The notes under the pieces are model-generated. The model had not been told where the DNA came from, did no database searches, and saw only the letters and a list, made by a program, of their open reading frames with translations. From JAJYSO01 sp964579505 (lineage in GTDB: Bacteria; Bacteroidota; Bacteroidia; Flavobacteriales; Flavobacteriaceae), in NCBI GenBank assembly GCA_964579505.1, contig CAZOGC010000003.1, positions 163,767-227,766 on the forward strand: a stretch of DNA of 64,000 nt, read 5' to 3'. Shown piece by piece: positions 14,537-23,760 of the stretch (the stretch's first letter is position 1; each line of letters starts with the position of its first letter). Position numbers and translations under genes: made by a program.

Positions 14537-16906
14537 TTAAATTTTTAGAGTGATACCCGCTAAAAAATTGATGCCTGCTTGTGGATAATAAGCGGCTCCA
14601 TATCCGGGTGAATAATATCCGTTACTAGCATATTTTTCATTAAAAATGTTATTCACCAATCCGGTAAAAACAACTTCTTTAAATAAAGGAGCATTTTTCC
14701 AGCTATACTGTACATTAAAACTGTTTACCAAATAGCTGTCTAGCCTAGAGTCTGCGGCTTCTATATTACTTAAATATTGCTTGCCTACAAACTTGGTAAG
14801 AAAGTTGAGTTGTAGATTTTTTACGGGCTGCCAACGTACCATATTTCCAGCTACAATACTAGGAGAGAAGGAAATGTTGGTATTGCCAAAATGTTTTAAT
14901 TTACCATTTATAGAAGTAATAAAATTTTTGTTTTTGTTTTGGCTCAAAGAAAGGTTGGGAAGAATCTCAAAGTTGTTTGTAACCTTTATTTGTGCACTAA
15001 GTTCTACTCCCATTCGGTAACTCTGACCACTGTTGGTTCTGATAAATCGTCCGGTATTGTCTATTGCGCCAGTGAGCACCAGTTGGTTTTGATATGCCAT
15101 ATAATAAAGATTGGCATTGAGTTGAAAATTAGTGGTTTTATGACGCCAGCCCAGTTCAAAATCATTTAGTTGTTCTGCCTCCGGATATGTTGGATTTGTC
15201 GGGTTTTCTAACACCGCGCTTTTATAGTCGGCTCTACTAGGTTCGTGATTGGCACGGGCATACGAGAAATAAAGCTGATTGCCGGGGGTTAGTTGATACG
15301 TAATACCGGCTTTAGGATTAAAGAAGTTAAACGAATCATTTACGTTAAAAAGCTGGCCTTCATCTAAAGGGCCTCGCGTGTGGTAATGAATCATTCTCCA
15401 TTGCATATCACCAAAAACAGCGAGCTTTTTAGATAACGCGATGGTAATTTTTCCGTAGAGGTTGAAATCGGTTTTGGTTGCATCATTATCATAAAAATGA
15501 TTACCGGGTAGCAGCGGATTTTGGGCAAACTTGGTGTAAACCACGCTTCCGTAATGATCGCCCAGATAATTGTTCCAAGCGCCGCCTACAATAGCTTTTA
15601 CCGTATTTTTTTGGTAGTTTACGTTAAAAACTGTTCCATAAAAATGATTGCTCAGCCAATCTTGGTCAATTAAATCAGAGGTAGACTGCGTTTTTCCATT
15701 ATATGTAAAGTAGGGGAGATGATATTCATGCAGGTCGGCATCTTCGTGAAAGCTTTCATAATATCCACGTCCATAGGTGTAATGAAAAGCCAGATTAGAA
15801 GACCAATGTGCGTTGTATTGCTGGTTCCACAACAGTTGAAAATGATCTTGTTTGTAATTGTCTGTTTGGTTTCCATAAAATTGGGTCGTACCAGTAGAAT
15901 CGGTATACATGCCGGCCGGATTAAAGGTGCGGTCTGTTTTTAATTTTTCAGCACTGATAGCATAATAAGCTTGATATGTTTTTTCGGCACCACCAAAGCC
16001 TAATACTTTTATACGGGTGTTTTTGTTTTGATAGACGCCCTGTAAAAAGTATGATTTTAAATCGGAAAAAGCCCGATCGCGATACCCGTCGCTTTTTAAA
16101 AGAGAGAAGTTAGCAGAAAAAGCAAAATGATTATTAATTAACCCGGTATTTACTTCTAGTTGATGTTTCTGGGTATTAAATGAGCCTACAGTGGTGGTAA
16201 TAGCTGCAGAAGGTTGTTTAGCAATAGCTAAGGTGCGTACATTTAAACTGGCCCCAAAAGCGCCGGCACCGTTGGTTGAGGAGCCTACTCCACGTTGTAG
16301 TTGAAGGTCTTGAATAGAAGAAGTAAAATCGCCTAAATCTACCCAAAAGGCACCCTGACTCTCGGCATCGTTTAATGGAATGCCGTTAATGGTTATGTTT
16401 ATACGGGTGGCATCACTACCGCGCACGCGAATTCCGGTATAGCCAATTCCGGCACCGGCATCACTTGTTGTAACCACGTTGGGCATATAGTTCATTAAAA
16501 TAGGAATATCTTGCCCCAAGTTACGCTCTTGAATTTCTTTGTGATTAAGATTGCTGAAGGTAATAGGAGAATCTGCATTTACTCGAATAGCAGAAATAAA
16601 AGCGGCCTCTAAGATATTTTGTGAGTCATTCATAGCCACATTCAACACCTTGTTAGTGTTTAATTGTACGGTGATGGTTTTTTGGCTTCCATGCGTAAAA
16701 ACAAGGTGGTACGTTCCTTTAGAAATTTGCAGTACATACTGCCCTTGCGAGTTAGTATGGGTTTTTTGCCGGGTTTCTTTTACCATCACAGAAACATCGG
16801 GTAAAGGTTGGTTGTTTTTGGTGACAGTTCCTTTAAGGATAAAGGTTTGTGCGGTGCTATACGTAGTGATTAAAGCTACTACAGCTAGGAGGAATAAACG
16901 TTTCAT
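14537..16906 (-). CDS. TonB-dependent outer-membrane receptor, probable thiamine uptake
   Basis: 789 aa. Signal peptide (1-19, ending TYSTAQ), then a carboxypeptidase-regulatory-like domain (about 20-95) usual in Bacteroidota receptors. The plug domain (about 120-225) has GIRVRGSDATRINITINGIP and GVGSSTNGAGAFG. The rest is a ~560-residue beta-barrel ending in an aromatic/hydrophobic strand (ITLKI). Energy for uptake comes from TonB-ExbBD. A TPP riboswitch with a terminator hairpin lies in its leader, so the substrate is most likely thiamine or a precursor, like the riboswitch-controlled Omr1-type receptors predicted in other Bacteroidota. No inner-membrane thiamine transporter is adjacent. 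Confidence 0.93.
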   Translation of the reverse strand: MKRLFLLAVVALITTYSTAQTFILKGTVTKNNQPLPDVSVMVKETRQKTHTNSQGQYVLQISKGTYHLVFTHGSQKTITVQLNTNKVLNVAMNDSQNILEAAFISAIRVNADSPITFSNLNHKEIQERNLGQDIPILMNYMPNVVTTSDAGAGIGYTGIRVRGSDATRINITINGIPLNDAESQGAFWVDLGDFTSSIQDLQLQRGVGSSTNGAGAFGASLNVRTLAIAKQPSAAITTTVGSFNTQKHQLEVNTGLINNHFAFSANFSLLKSDGYRDRAFSDLKSYFLQGVYQNKNTRIKVLGFGGAEKTYQAYYAISAEKLKTDRTFNPAGMYTDSTGTTQFYGNQTDNYKQDHFQLLWNQQYNAHWSSNLAFHYTYGRGYYESFHEDADLHEYHLPYFTYNGKTQSTSDLIDQDWLSNHFYGTVFNVNYQKNTVKAIVGGAWNNYLGDHYGSVVYTKFAQNPLLPGNHFYDNDATKTDFNLYGKITIALSKKLAVFGDMQWRMIHYHTRGPLDEGQLFNVNDSFNFFNPKAGITYQLTPGNQLYFSYARANHEPSRADYKSAVLENPTNPTYPEAEQLNDFELGWRHKTTNFQLNANLYYMAYQNQLVLTGAIDNTGRFIRTNSGQSYRMGVELSAQIKVTNNFEILPNLSLSQNKNKNFITSINGKLKHFGNTNISFSPSIVAGNMVRWQPVKNLQLNFLTKFVGKQYLSNIEAADSRLDSYLVNSFNVQYSWKNAPLFKEVVFTGLVNNIFNEKYASNGYYSPGYGAAYYPQAGINFLAGITLKI

Positions 16907-16960
16907 TCGTGTAAAAATTACGAATAAAAGGGGTGGTTATTCTGGGTTACTAATACATTA

Positions 16961-17002
16961 AAATAAAAAACCTGTAAAAACACGGTGATGTGTTTATACA
17001 GG
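16961..17002 (-). terminator. Expression-platform terminator of the TPP riboswitch
   Basis: On the minus strand CCTGTATAAACAC and GTGTTTTTACAGG (one mismatch) form a stem followed by TTTTTTATTTT. It lies between the aptamer and the receptor ATG. Ligand binding would favour it and stop transcription. Confidence 0.85.
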
Positions 17003-17019
17003 GTTACCTTAAAGACGTA

Positions 17020-17107
17020 TGGTCTCTTTTTCCCTTGGCGGCATTACCCGCCCAGGTTCATTGGGTATAATCTCAGTTCTAATTGCTTAGAACACCCCTT
17101 TGAGATG
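17020..17107 (-). promoter_or_regulatory. TPP (THI-box) riboswitch
   Basis: Read on the minus strand the conserved TPP aptamer blocks occur in order: AAGGGGTG, CTGAGA, TACCC, TGAACCTGG, GGGTAATGCCG and AAGGGA, with closing P1 bases at the ends (ATCTC / GAGA). It starts right after the predicted transcription start and is followed by a terminator. It therefore controls the downstream TonB receptor by thiamine pyrophosphate. Confidence 0.95.
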
Positions 17108-17112
17108 TGAGG

Positions 17113-17141
17113 CAAATTTAAATGTTTTTTTTAAACTGCAA
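17113..17141 (-). promoter_or_regulatory. Promoter of the riboswitch-receptor transcript
   Basis: TTG (17141-17139), 18-bp spacer, TAAATTTG (17120-17113) on the minus strand. Transcription would begin near 17108, at the 5' edge of the aptamer. Confidence 0.75.
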
Positions 17142-17174
17142 AGCCATTTGCATAAAGCTTCCTAAATTAGCTCC

Positions 17175-19601
17175 GTGAGAAATTCTAAATATTCCGTTAC
17201 CTATAAAGTACTGATAGGTTATCTACTACTGGTAGCCTTTGGGGTGGCTACGGTTTTGTTTATCTATAACAAAATTGTGGCTTTTAAACCCGATAGGTCT
17301 GATAGCGGAAAGGGAAAAATAACCATGGTTAGTGAAGTAGCCACGCGACTTTACACCATGGAGGGTATAAGTAGAGATATTATACAGAATAACGATCGTA
17401 AGGGATTAGCTAAATTTTATGCAGGTATAGATACGGTGAGTACCATTCTAGATTCGTTAAGAACACTATACACCGATACAACTACCCAAAAAGAATTGAA
17501 TTCTATTCGCGGTTTACTAACTAAAAAAGCACAAAACATAAAAGAGTTACTTGTTTTTAGGGCGCGATATGGCAATACAGATTATTATGACCGAGTAATG
17601 GAGCGGTTAGACTCTGCTGATTATTTTTCGGGGAACACCGATTTTAGTAATATGGTGAGCGGGTTGGCTCCATATCAACAAAAGGAGCTGATAAAATATA
17701 TGAAAAATGCAGAGAAGTTTAAGACTGATCAGGCAGCTAGCCACACAATAGATTCTCTGGTAAAAACGATTAAAAATGTTTTATTGTCTTTAGAACTAAA
17801 AGAACACAAGTATCAACAGAGCATGGCGCGCAAAGAAAATGAGTTGTTGGCCAATGATTTAAAGATTTCTGAACAATTGCGGGTGCTTCGGTCAAAGATA
17901 GAGCAAGAAGAGATACAAAAATCGTTGGAAAGGGTGCAGTCTTCTCGAAAGGCTTTAAATGAAACGGCTGTTATATTGGTGATTTTTGGAGTGGCCTGTG
18001 TTATTACGATTTTGATTTTTGTGGTGTTAATTGTTCGTGATACTAACCGAAGTCGCCGTTATCGCCTTGCACTTGAGGAAGCTAAGAGCTATGCTGAGCG
18101 ATTGCTGCACAGCAAAGAACAAATTATGAATACAGTTACCCACGATTTGCGCTCGCCATTAAACAGTATTTTAGGGTATTCCGGGTTGATGCGTAAGACC
18201 GAATTAACGCCAAAACAAGAGGATTATTTGCGTAGGCTTACGGCTTCTTCAGATTATACCATACGCCTAGTAAATGATTTGTTAGATTTTTCGCGGTTAG
18301 AAGCCGGAAAAATTCTTATAGAAATGCTTCCATTTGTTCCAAAGCGTTTAATAAAAGAATGTATGCAAAGCAGTATTCCATCGGTAGATCCAAAAAAAAT
18401 CGAGATAGAATTGTCACTGCCGGATGAATTGAATCAATCGTTGTTGAGTGACCCTTTTCGCATACGACAAATCCTATCTAATTTAATAGGAAACGCCTAT
18501 AAGTTTACAGAAGAGGGCACTATAAAAATAAGTGGAGAAATTGTTAGAGAAACAGAAAATTTATTCCTAAAAACCACCGTGCAAGACAGTGGTATAGGCA
18601 TTTCTAAGGCACAACAAAAAGTTATTTTTAACGAGTTTTCTCAAGCTAAAACTTCTACACAACGAGAATATGGTGGGTCTGGGCTAGGGTTGGCTATCAG
18701 TATGCGTTTAGCCACTCTTTTAGGTGGCACACTAGAAGTTAGTAGTCAATTACACAAAGGAAGTTGTTTTACACTTACGGTGCCGGTAGAGTTGGCGGCA
18801 GAATCATCTTTAAAAAAGGAAAAGAAAACGATTAAGATTAAAAAGGTTGCCGGACAACGTATCCTATTAGTGGATGATGATGATACACAGTTAAGTTTGA
18901 CGGGAGAAATTTTAAGAGAACAGGGATTTAAAATAGATACGGCAAGTGATGGAAAAATGGCGCTGGCTAAAATAGATTTAGAAAATTATGCTGTGGTTTT
19001 AACAGATATTCAAATGCCTCAATTAGACGGCTTTGATTTGATTAAACGCTTGCGTACAGATAAACCTACGCGCAATTTGCCGGTAATTGCTATTTCAGGC
19101 GATACGAGTAAAGCTAAATATGTTTATTTGGAGAGTGGATTTACCGAATATCTTATTAAACCGTATGATGCTAATGAACTGCTAACTATTATAGCCAATG
19201 TGTTACATTTAAAAGTAGATGAGGTAACGACAAATAGAGCGGTTAAAAATACAAACCTTCACCGTGAGTTGTACGATTTAACTGATTTGTTAGCTTTTAC
19301 GGAGGGAGACAACGACTCATTGCAAGTCATTTTACAGAGCTTGATTGAAAGCTTGAAAGATAATATTGAAAAAATAGAGAAGGCAAAACAAGTAGAAGAT
19401 TGGCAAAAAGTAGGATTTGTTGCGCATAAAATGTTACCGATGTTACGCCAGATAAAAGCGGTGGGTATTATTGAATTACTAGAAAAATTGGAGCATCAAC
19501 AGGTAGAAGGGTTTTCAGTAAAACAGGCAAAAACGGGGGTAACGAAGGCAGTTGAAGCGGCTAAAAAAATATTGAAATCCTTAGAAAGAGAGATAAAATA
19601 A
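17175..19601 (+). CDS. Membrane hybrid histidine kinase with receiver and Hpt-like domain
   Basis: 808 aa from a GTG start. TM helix about 11-31, a ~230-residue helical periplasmic sensor with no domain I recognise, TM helix about 265-287. A short coiled coil leads to HisKA (phospho-His in VTHDLRSPLNS, about 325). The HATPase domain has N box NLIGNAYKFT, G1 GIGIS and G2 GSGLGLAI. The receiver domain (about 555-680) has VDDDD and acceptor Asp in LTDIQMPQLDG. The C-terminal ~120 residues are helical with FVAHKMLPM, like an Hpt domain, so a phosphorelay His-Asp-His to a separate regulator is likely. The regulator may be the sigma54 protein at 9708. The GTG is only a few bases beyond a weak TAAATTAG element, so the exact start is uncertain. 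Confidence 0.93.
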   Translation: MRNSKYSVTYKVLIGYLLLVAFGVATVLFIYNKIVAFKPDRSDSGKGKITMVSEVATRLYTMEGISRDIIQNNDRKGLAKFYAGIDTVSTILDSLRTLYTDTTTQKELNSIRGLLTKKAQNIKELLVFRARYGNTDYYDRVMERLDSADYFSGNTDFSNMVSGLAPYQQKELIKYMKNAEKFKTDQAASHTIDSLVKTIKNVLLSLELKEHKYQQSMARKENELLANDLKISEQLRVLRSKIEQEEIQKSLERVQSSRKALNETAVILVIFGVACVITILIFVVLIVRDTNRSRRYRLALEEAKSYAERLLHSKEQIMNTVTHDLRSPLNSILGYSGLMRKTELTPKQEDYLRRLTASSDYTIRLVNDLLDFSRLEAGKILIEMLPFVPKRLIKECMQSSIPSVDPKKIEIELSLPDELNQSLLSDPFRIRQILSNLIGNAYKFTEEGTIKISGEIVRETENLFLKTTVQDSGIGISKAQQKVIFNEFSQAKTSTQREYGGSGLGLAISMRLATLLGGTLEVSSQLHKGSCFTLTVPVELAAESSLKKEKKTIKIKKVAGQRILLVDDDDTQLSLTGEILREQGFKIDTASDGKMALAKIDLENYAVVLTDIQMPQLDGFDLIKRLRTDKPTRNLPVIAISGDTSKAKYVYLESGFTEYLIKPYDANELLTIIANVLHLKVDEVTTNRAVKNTNLHRELYDLTDLLAFTEGDNDSLQVILQSLIESLKDNIEKIEKAKQVEDWQKVGFVAHKMLPMLRQIKAVGIIELLEKLEHQQVEGFSVKQAKTGVTKAVEAAKKILKSLEREIK

Positions 19602-19610
19602 TACCCATAA

Positions 19611-19646
19611 AAAAACCGCGGAAACAATTGTGCTTCCACGGCTTTC
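19611..19646. terminator. Convergent terminator between the kinase and the M1 peptidase
   Basis: CCGCGGAA (19616-19623) pairs with TTCCACGG (19634-19641), preceded by A-rich DNA that gives a U run on the minus strand. It serves the M1 peptidase and possibly the kinase. Confidence 0.75.
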
Positions 19647-19665
19647 TAGGATAATACAGCGGTAG

Positions 19666-22254
19666 TTATTCAAATAAAGAATTACTCAAATCACTGTTTA
19701 CTTTTATACTGTCTATAGAAAAGTCTGCACTGCCTCTAAAGAGAACAGAGCTTCCTTTAAACGGAAGCATAATTCCGTTAACATCTTTGTAGTTTTCAAA
19801 AGTACTCTTGTTGCCATCAGCTGTTACCTCTAAGGTTTTAAAACCGGTTTGGGCATCGTAGTAATTTTTGGTAACCGCTCCTTTAGAATCAGTTACTTGA
19901 ACCACATATATTTTTTTGCCGTTTTCGGTTTCTACACCCAATAAAGAAGTTTCGTATCCTTTATTGCCATAGTGTAGCTCCGGAAAAAAGTTGTTTAACT
20001 GGCTTTTAGCATCGCTAATTTGATCAGCAGACAAATCTTGCTTTTGTCCTCTTGATGAAACATACCCTTTATCACCATTAAGAACAACTTTTGAGAATAC
20101 ATTTCCTCGTGCAGAAATTTGACGGAAAAATTTGTCAGGTTTTTGCATGGCTTCCTCTATGGTGAGTGTAATACCTCTAAATTGTGTAGACATTTTTTTA
20201 TAGATGCTTTTTACATTTTCAAGTTTTTTACGACCTCCAATAGCATCAATATAATGGTCTATTACAGTTTGAGCAGTTACACCGGCAGGAGCAGGGTCTA
20301 ACTTTTTCAAAATATTGTTAGAGGGATTGGCATCAGGCACCAAATGTTCCGGGTCTATTTCAACTGCTGCAATTTCTGCGGTTGAGTTAGTGTGGTAAAC
20401 ATATTCCGGACCGGTCATCCAAATTTCAACCGGTAATTTAACGGTATTAGAGGTGCCGTCTTTGTAAGATATTTTAAGATTTACAGGCATCGGTATTTTG
20501 CCAATATTTAATAAAGTAATTATAGCTCCATTAGCGGCGTCTCCGTTTACATAATCGATGCTTTCAACGGCTTGGTCGTTGGTCCAATTGTTCATTATCC
20601 ATCCTTTAAAGAACCAGCCAAGATCTTCTCCTGAGGCATTACTCATAGCGTTGAAGAAATCCCAAGGTTGAGGGTGTTTAAACGCCCAATTTTCGATGTA
20701 GTTTCTAAAGGCATAGTCAAATCGTTTTTTGCCGAGTACCACATTGCGTAACACATCTAATGTTGTTCCCGGTTTTGAGTATGCTTCTACCCCTAAGTTG
20801 CGTTGGTTGTGAATTACATCAGGAAGAGTGAAAATAGGATCTAGTGTTTTGTCGAACAAATATCCCATGCTTTGGTAGTCTGACTTACGATAATATTCTC
20901 CGTTATTGAAATTTTTAGTACTCAATCCGTTGATAAAAGTATTGAAACCTTCATCCATCCAACCGTATTTACGTTCGTTAGAACCCACAATCATAGGGAA
21001 CCAGTTGTGACCGAATTCGTGGTCAATTACACCCCATAGTCCGCCTTTTTTGCTCCTATAACTACAGAAAACGATACCCGGATATTCCATACCTCCTTCG
21101 TGGGCACCTACGTTGGTAGCCACTTTGTAGGTATATGGATAGAGTTGTTTTGAGTAATACTCAATAGCCCCTTTTACGTATTCAGTAGAGCGTCCGTACC
21201 CATCTTGCCCAGAATTTTCTTCAGGGTAAGCAGATTGAGCCAAAGCTTTTTTACCATCCGGTAAATTCATACGGGCAGCGTCCCAAATAAAAGCTTTTGA
21301 AGCAGCCCAAGCAATATCATGGCTTTGGTTCATTTTAAAATGCCATGTAAGTGTACCATTGTTATCTCCCTTGTGATGTACGCCATTTAACATATCTTCT
21401 TTAGAACGAATCATAACGGTGGCATCACTTTTATGAGCCTTTTCTAAACGTTTGCGTTCCTCTTTAGTCAATACATCTTTGGGGTTTTGCAATACACCAG
21501 ACCCAACAACCAACATGTTGGCAGGGGCAGTTATGTAATAGTCAAAGTTTCCGTATTCTAAATAAAACTCTCCGGTTCCTAAATAAGGAAGGTTATTCCA
21601 TCCTTCAACCTCATCAAAAACTGCCATACGCGGATACCACTGCGCTAAGGTGTAAATAACACCATTTTTAGTGCGTACACGCCCCATTCTGTCTTTTCCG
21701 TGGGTAGGAATTTCAAAGGAGTAATCTATATGAAATTTTATTTGCCCTTTGCTAGCTAAAGGTTGTTTTAATCTGATTTGCATGCGGGTGTCTGTTACCA
21801 CATAATCAGCAGCATTTCCATTAACGGTTACACCTTGTAGCTGATATCCTTTTGTTGGGTTGTGTACACCATTACGGTCGCTGGCAGGGTAAAGATAAGC
21901 ACTTCTAGAATCTTTTTTAAAAGTGTTTTGATCCATTTGCAGCCATAAAAAGTTTAAATTGTATGGGCTGTTGTTGATGTATGTAATGGTAGCGTGTCCT
22001 ATAATTTTGTTATTTACAGTGTCTATAGAAGCATGAATTACATAGTTGGCTTGGTTTTGCCAATAATCAGGACCGGGCATGCCGGTAGCACTGTGAAAGG
22101 CGTTGGCCTGATCTTCCATAAATAAGGGGCTGAATGCCTCATATTTATTAAAATTTGATTTGGGATGATCTTGCTTGACATTTTGGGCGAATCCGGAAAA
22201 AGATAGCCCCAGCAAGAAGAAAAGAGCCACAAAGGATTTAATAATTTTTTTCAT
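19666..22254 (-). CDS. Secreted M1-family metallopeptidase
   Basis: 862 aa. Signal peptide (1-23, ending SGFAQ). An N-terminal beta domain precedes the thermolysin-like domain with the substrate motif GGMEYPG and zinc site HEFGH followed after 18 residues by Glu (WMDEGFNT), complete for an M1 aminopeptidase. The C-terminal ~230 residues form an extra domain (VIDHYIDAIGGRKKLENVKS onward, LolA/outer-membrane-sorting-like) often fused to M1 enzymes in Bacteroidota. It probably trims peptides in the periplasm or at the surface. No T9SS sorting domain is seen at the C-terminus. Confidence 0.92.
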   Translation of the reverse strand: MKKIIKSFVALFFLLGLSFSGFAQNVKQDHPKSNFNKYEAFSPLFMEDQANAFHSATGMPGPDYWQNQANYVIHASIDTVNNKIIGHATITYINNSPYNLNFLWLQMDQNTFKKDSRSAYLYPASDRNGVHNPTKGYQLQGVTVNGNAADYVVTDTRMQIRLKQPLASKGQIKFHIDYSFEIPTHGKDRMGRVRTKNGVIYTLAQWYPRMAVFDEVEGWNNLPYLGTGEFYLEYGNFDYYITAPANMLVVGSGVLQNPKDVLTKEERKRLEKAHKSDATVMIRSKEDMLNGVHHKGDNNGTLTWHFKMNQSHDIAWAASKAFIWDAARMNLPDGKKALAQSAYPEENSGQDGYGRSTEYVKGAIEYYSKQLYPYTYKVATNVGAHEGGMEYPGIVFCSYRSKKGGLWGVIDHEFGHNWFPMIVGSNERKYGWMDEGFNTFINGLSTKNFNNGEYYRKSDYQSMGYLFDKTLDPIFTLPDVIHNQRNLGVEAYSKPGTTLDVLRNVVLGKKRFDYAFRNYIENWAFKHPQPWDFFNAMSNASGEDLGWFFKGWIMNNWTNDQAVESIDYVNGDAANGAIITLLNIGKIPMPVNLKISYKDGTSNTVKLPVEIWMTGPEYVYHTNSTAEIAAVEIDPEHLVPDANPSNNILKKLDPAPAGVTAQTVIDHYIDAIGGRKKLENVKSIYKKMSTQFRGITLTIEEAMQKPDKFFRQISARGNVFSKVVLNGDKGYVSSRGQKQDLSADQISDAKSQLNNFFPELHYGNKGYETSLLGVETENGKKIYVVQVTDSKGAVTKNYYDAQTGFKTLEVTADGNKSTFENYKDVNGIMLPFKGSSVLFRGSADFSIDSIKVNSDLSNSLFE

Positions 22255-22280
22255 TTGATGTGAATTTTATGAATATAATC

Positions 22281-22288
22281 CAAATCTA
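22281..22288 (-). promoter_or_regulatory. -7 element of the M1 peptidase gene
   Basis: TAGATTTG on the minus strand, 27 bp before the ATG. No clear TTG upstream. The remaining DNA between 22300 and 22580 has no gene or hairpin that I can support. Confidence 0.5.
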
Positions 22289-22580
22289 ATAAAAAATGTT
22301 TTGGAAAAATGGGTTTAGTGATTTTTACACTGTTAAATTTTTGTTATTGCATATAATTTAGCTTTAAGGCAAGTGTAAGTATTTGAAAATTTTTGTTGAA
22401 CATAAACGTATCTAGGGAAACTAGAGTGCAGTCTATTATGCTGAGAAAGGGACTCATCAACATGAAAACAAATAGAGTTGTCAAAATCCTGCTATATGCA
22501 CTCGAACGCTAGATTTTTACCTACATGGGTTTGCTAATTAAAAAGGGCAATCAGAATGTGTTATGCCATAAAATTAGGTC

Positions 22581-22609
22581 TTGTAAACGGCCTACATTTT
22601 GTATCTTTG
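22581..22609 (+). promoter_or_regulatory. Promoter of ychF
   Basis: TTG (22581-22583), 18-bp spacer and perfect TATCTTTG (22602-22609). It lies 22 bp before ATG 22631 and inside the longer open frame that begins at 22556, which is therefore not the start. Confidence 0.8.
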
Positions 22610-22630
22610 CATTTCTTAAAAAAACAGTTT

Positions 22631-23725
22631 ATGAAAGCAGGAATTGTTGGTTTACCCAACGTAGGAAAATCTACCTTATTTAACTGCCTATCTAATGCGC
22701 GTGCACAGAGCGCTAACTTCCCTTTTTGTACAATTGAGCCTAATATTGGGGTGGTTAATGTGCCCGACCCACGACTACAAGTACTAGAAGGGTTGGTGCA
22801 TCCTGAGAGAGTTGTACCAGCCACAGTAGAGATTGTAGATATTGCCGGATTAGTAAAAGGAGCCAGCAAGGGCGAAGGACTGGGAAACCAATTCTTAAGC
22901 AATATTAGAGAAACCGATGCCATTATTCACGTATTGCGCTGTTTTGATGATGATAATGTAGTGCACGTAGATGGAAGTGTAGATCCGGTACGAGACAAGG
23001 AGGTGATAGATATAGAGCTACAATTAAAAGATTTAGAAACTGTTGAAAAGAAGCTCGATAAAGTAAAACGGGCTGCTAGAACCGGCGATAAGGAGGCTCA
23101 AAAAGAAGAAAACATTTTAAATGCTATAAAAGCAGGATTGGAAGTCGAAAAATCTGTACGTGGTATAGATTTCTCTGATGATGATAGATCAGATTATGTA
23201 AAACCTTTACAACTGCTTACCGATAAACCGGTATTGTATGTTTGTAATGTAGATGAATCTTCAGCCGCTAACGGCAATGCTTATGTTGAGCGCATAAAGG
23301 AAACCGTTCAACACGAAAATGCCGAAGTATTAGTCTTAGCCGTAGGAATAGAGGCGGATATAGCGGAGTTAGATGATTATGAAGAACGCCAATTATTTTT
23401 ACAAGATATGGGATTAAAAGAGCCCGGCGCTTCTAAATTAATACGAGCTGCTTATAAACTACTTAACCGCCAAACGTATTTTACAGCCGGAGTTAAAGAG
23501 GTGCGTGCGTGGACCGTTTCTATCGGGGCTACAGCTCCGCAAGCAGCGGGTGTAATTCATACCGACTTTGAAAAAGGATTTATTAGAGCAGAGGTCATTA
23601 AATATACCGATTACGTAAAGTATAAAAGCGAAACCGGCGCTCGTGAAGCCGGAAAAATAGGAGTAGAAGGAAAAAATTACATCGTTCAAGATGGCGATGT
23701 AATGCACTTTCGATTTAATGTGTAA
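22631..23725 (+). CDS. ychF: Redox-regulated ATPase/GTPase YchF (Obg family)
   Basis: 364 aa from ATG 22631, the normal YchF length. P-loop GLPNVGKST at the very N-terminus, G3-like DIAGLVKGASKGEGLGNQ, YchF-specific NVDES in the nucleotide-specificity loop (favouring ATP), a coiled-coil arm and the C-terminal TGS domain (WTVSIGATAPQAAGVIHTDF). Ribosome-associated translation factor. Identification is firm. Confidence 0.97.
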   Translation: MKAGIVGLPNVGKSTLFNCLSNARAQSANFPFCTIEPNIGVVNVPDPRLQVLEGLVHPERVVPATVEIVDIAGLVKGASKGEGLGNQFLSNIRETDAIIHVLRCFDDDNVVHVDGSVDPVRDKEVIDIELQLKDLETVEKKLDKVKRAARTGDKEAQKEENILNAIKAGLEVEKSVRGIDFSDDDRSDYVKPLQLLTDKPVLYVCNVDESSAANGNAYVERIKETVQHENAEVLVLAVGIEADIAELDDYEERQLFLQDMGLKEPGASKLIRAAYKLLNRQTYFTAGVKEVRAWTVSIGATAPQAAGVIHTDFEKGFIRAEVIKYTDYVKYKSETGAREAGKIGVEGKNYIVQDGDVMHFRFNV

Positions 23726-23760
23726 GTGTAAATCAGTTGGTTTTTTACCGAATAGTGCGG

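Noticed and set aside
22310..22580. Possible small gene or RNA between the M1 peptidase and ychF
   Set aside because: Only very short frames (for example a 16-codon one near 22460) and no hairpin or terminator; nothing supportable.
22556..22630. Longer start for ychF (389 aa)
   Set aside because: A consensus promoter lies inside this stretch and YchF proteins start at the MKAGIVGLPNVGKS region.
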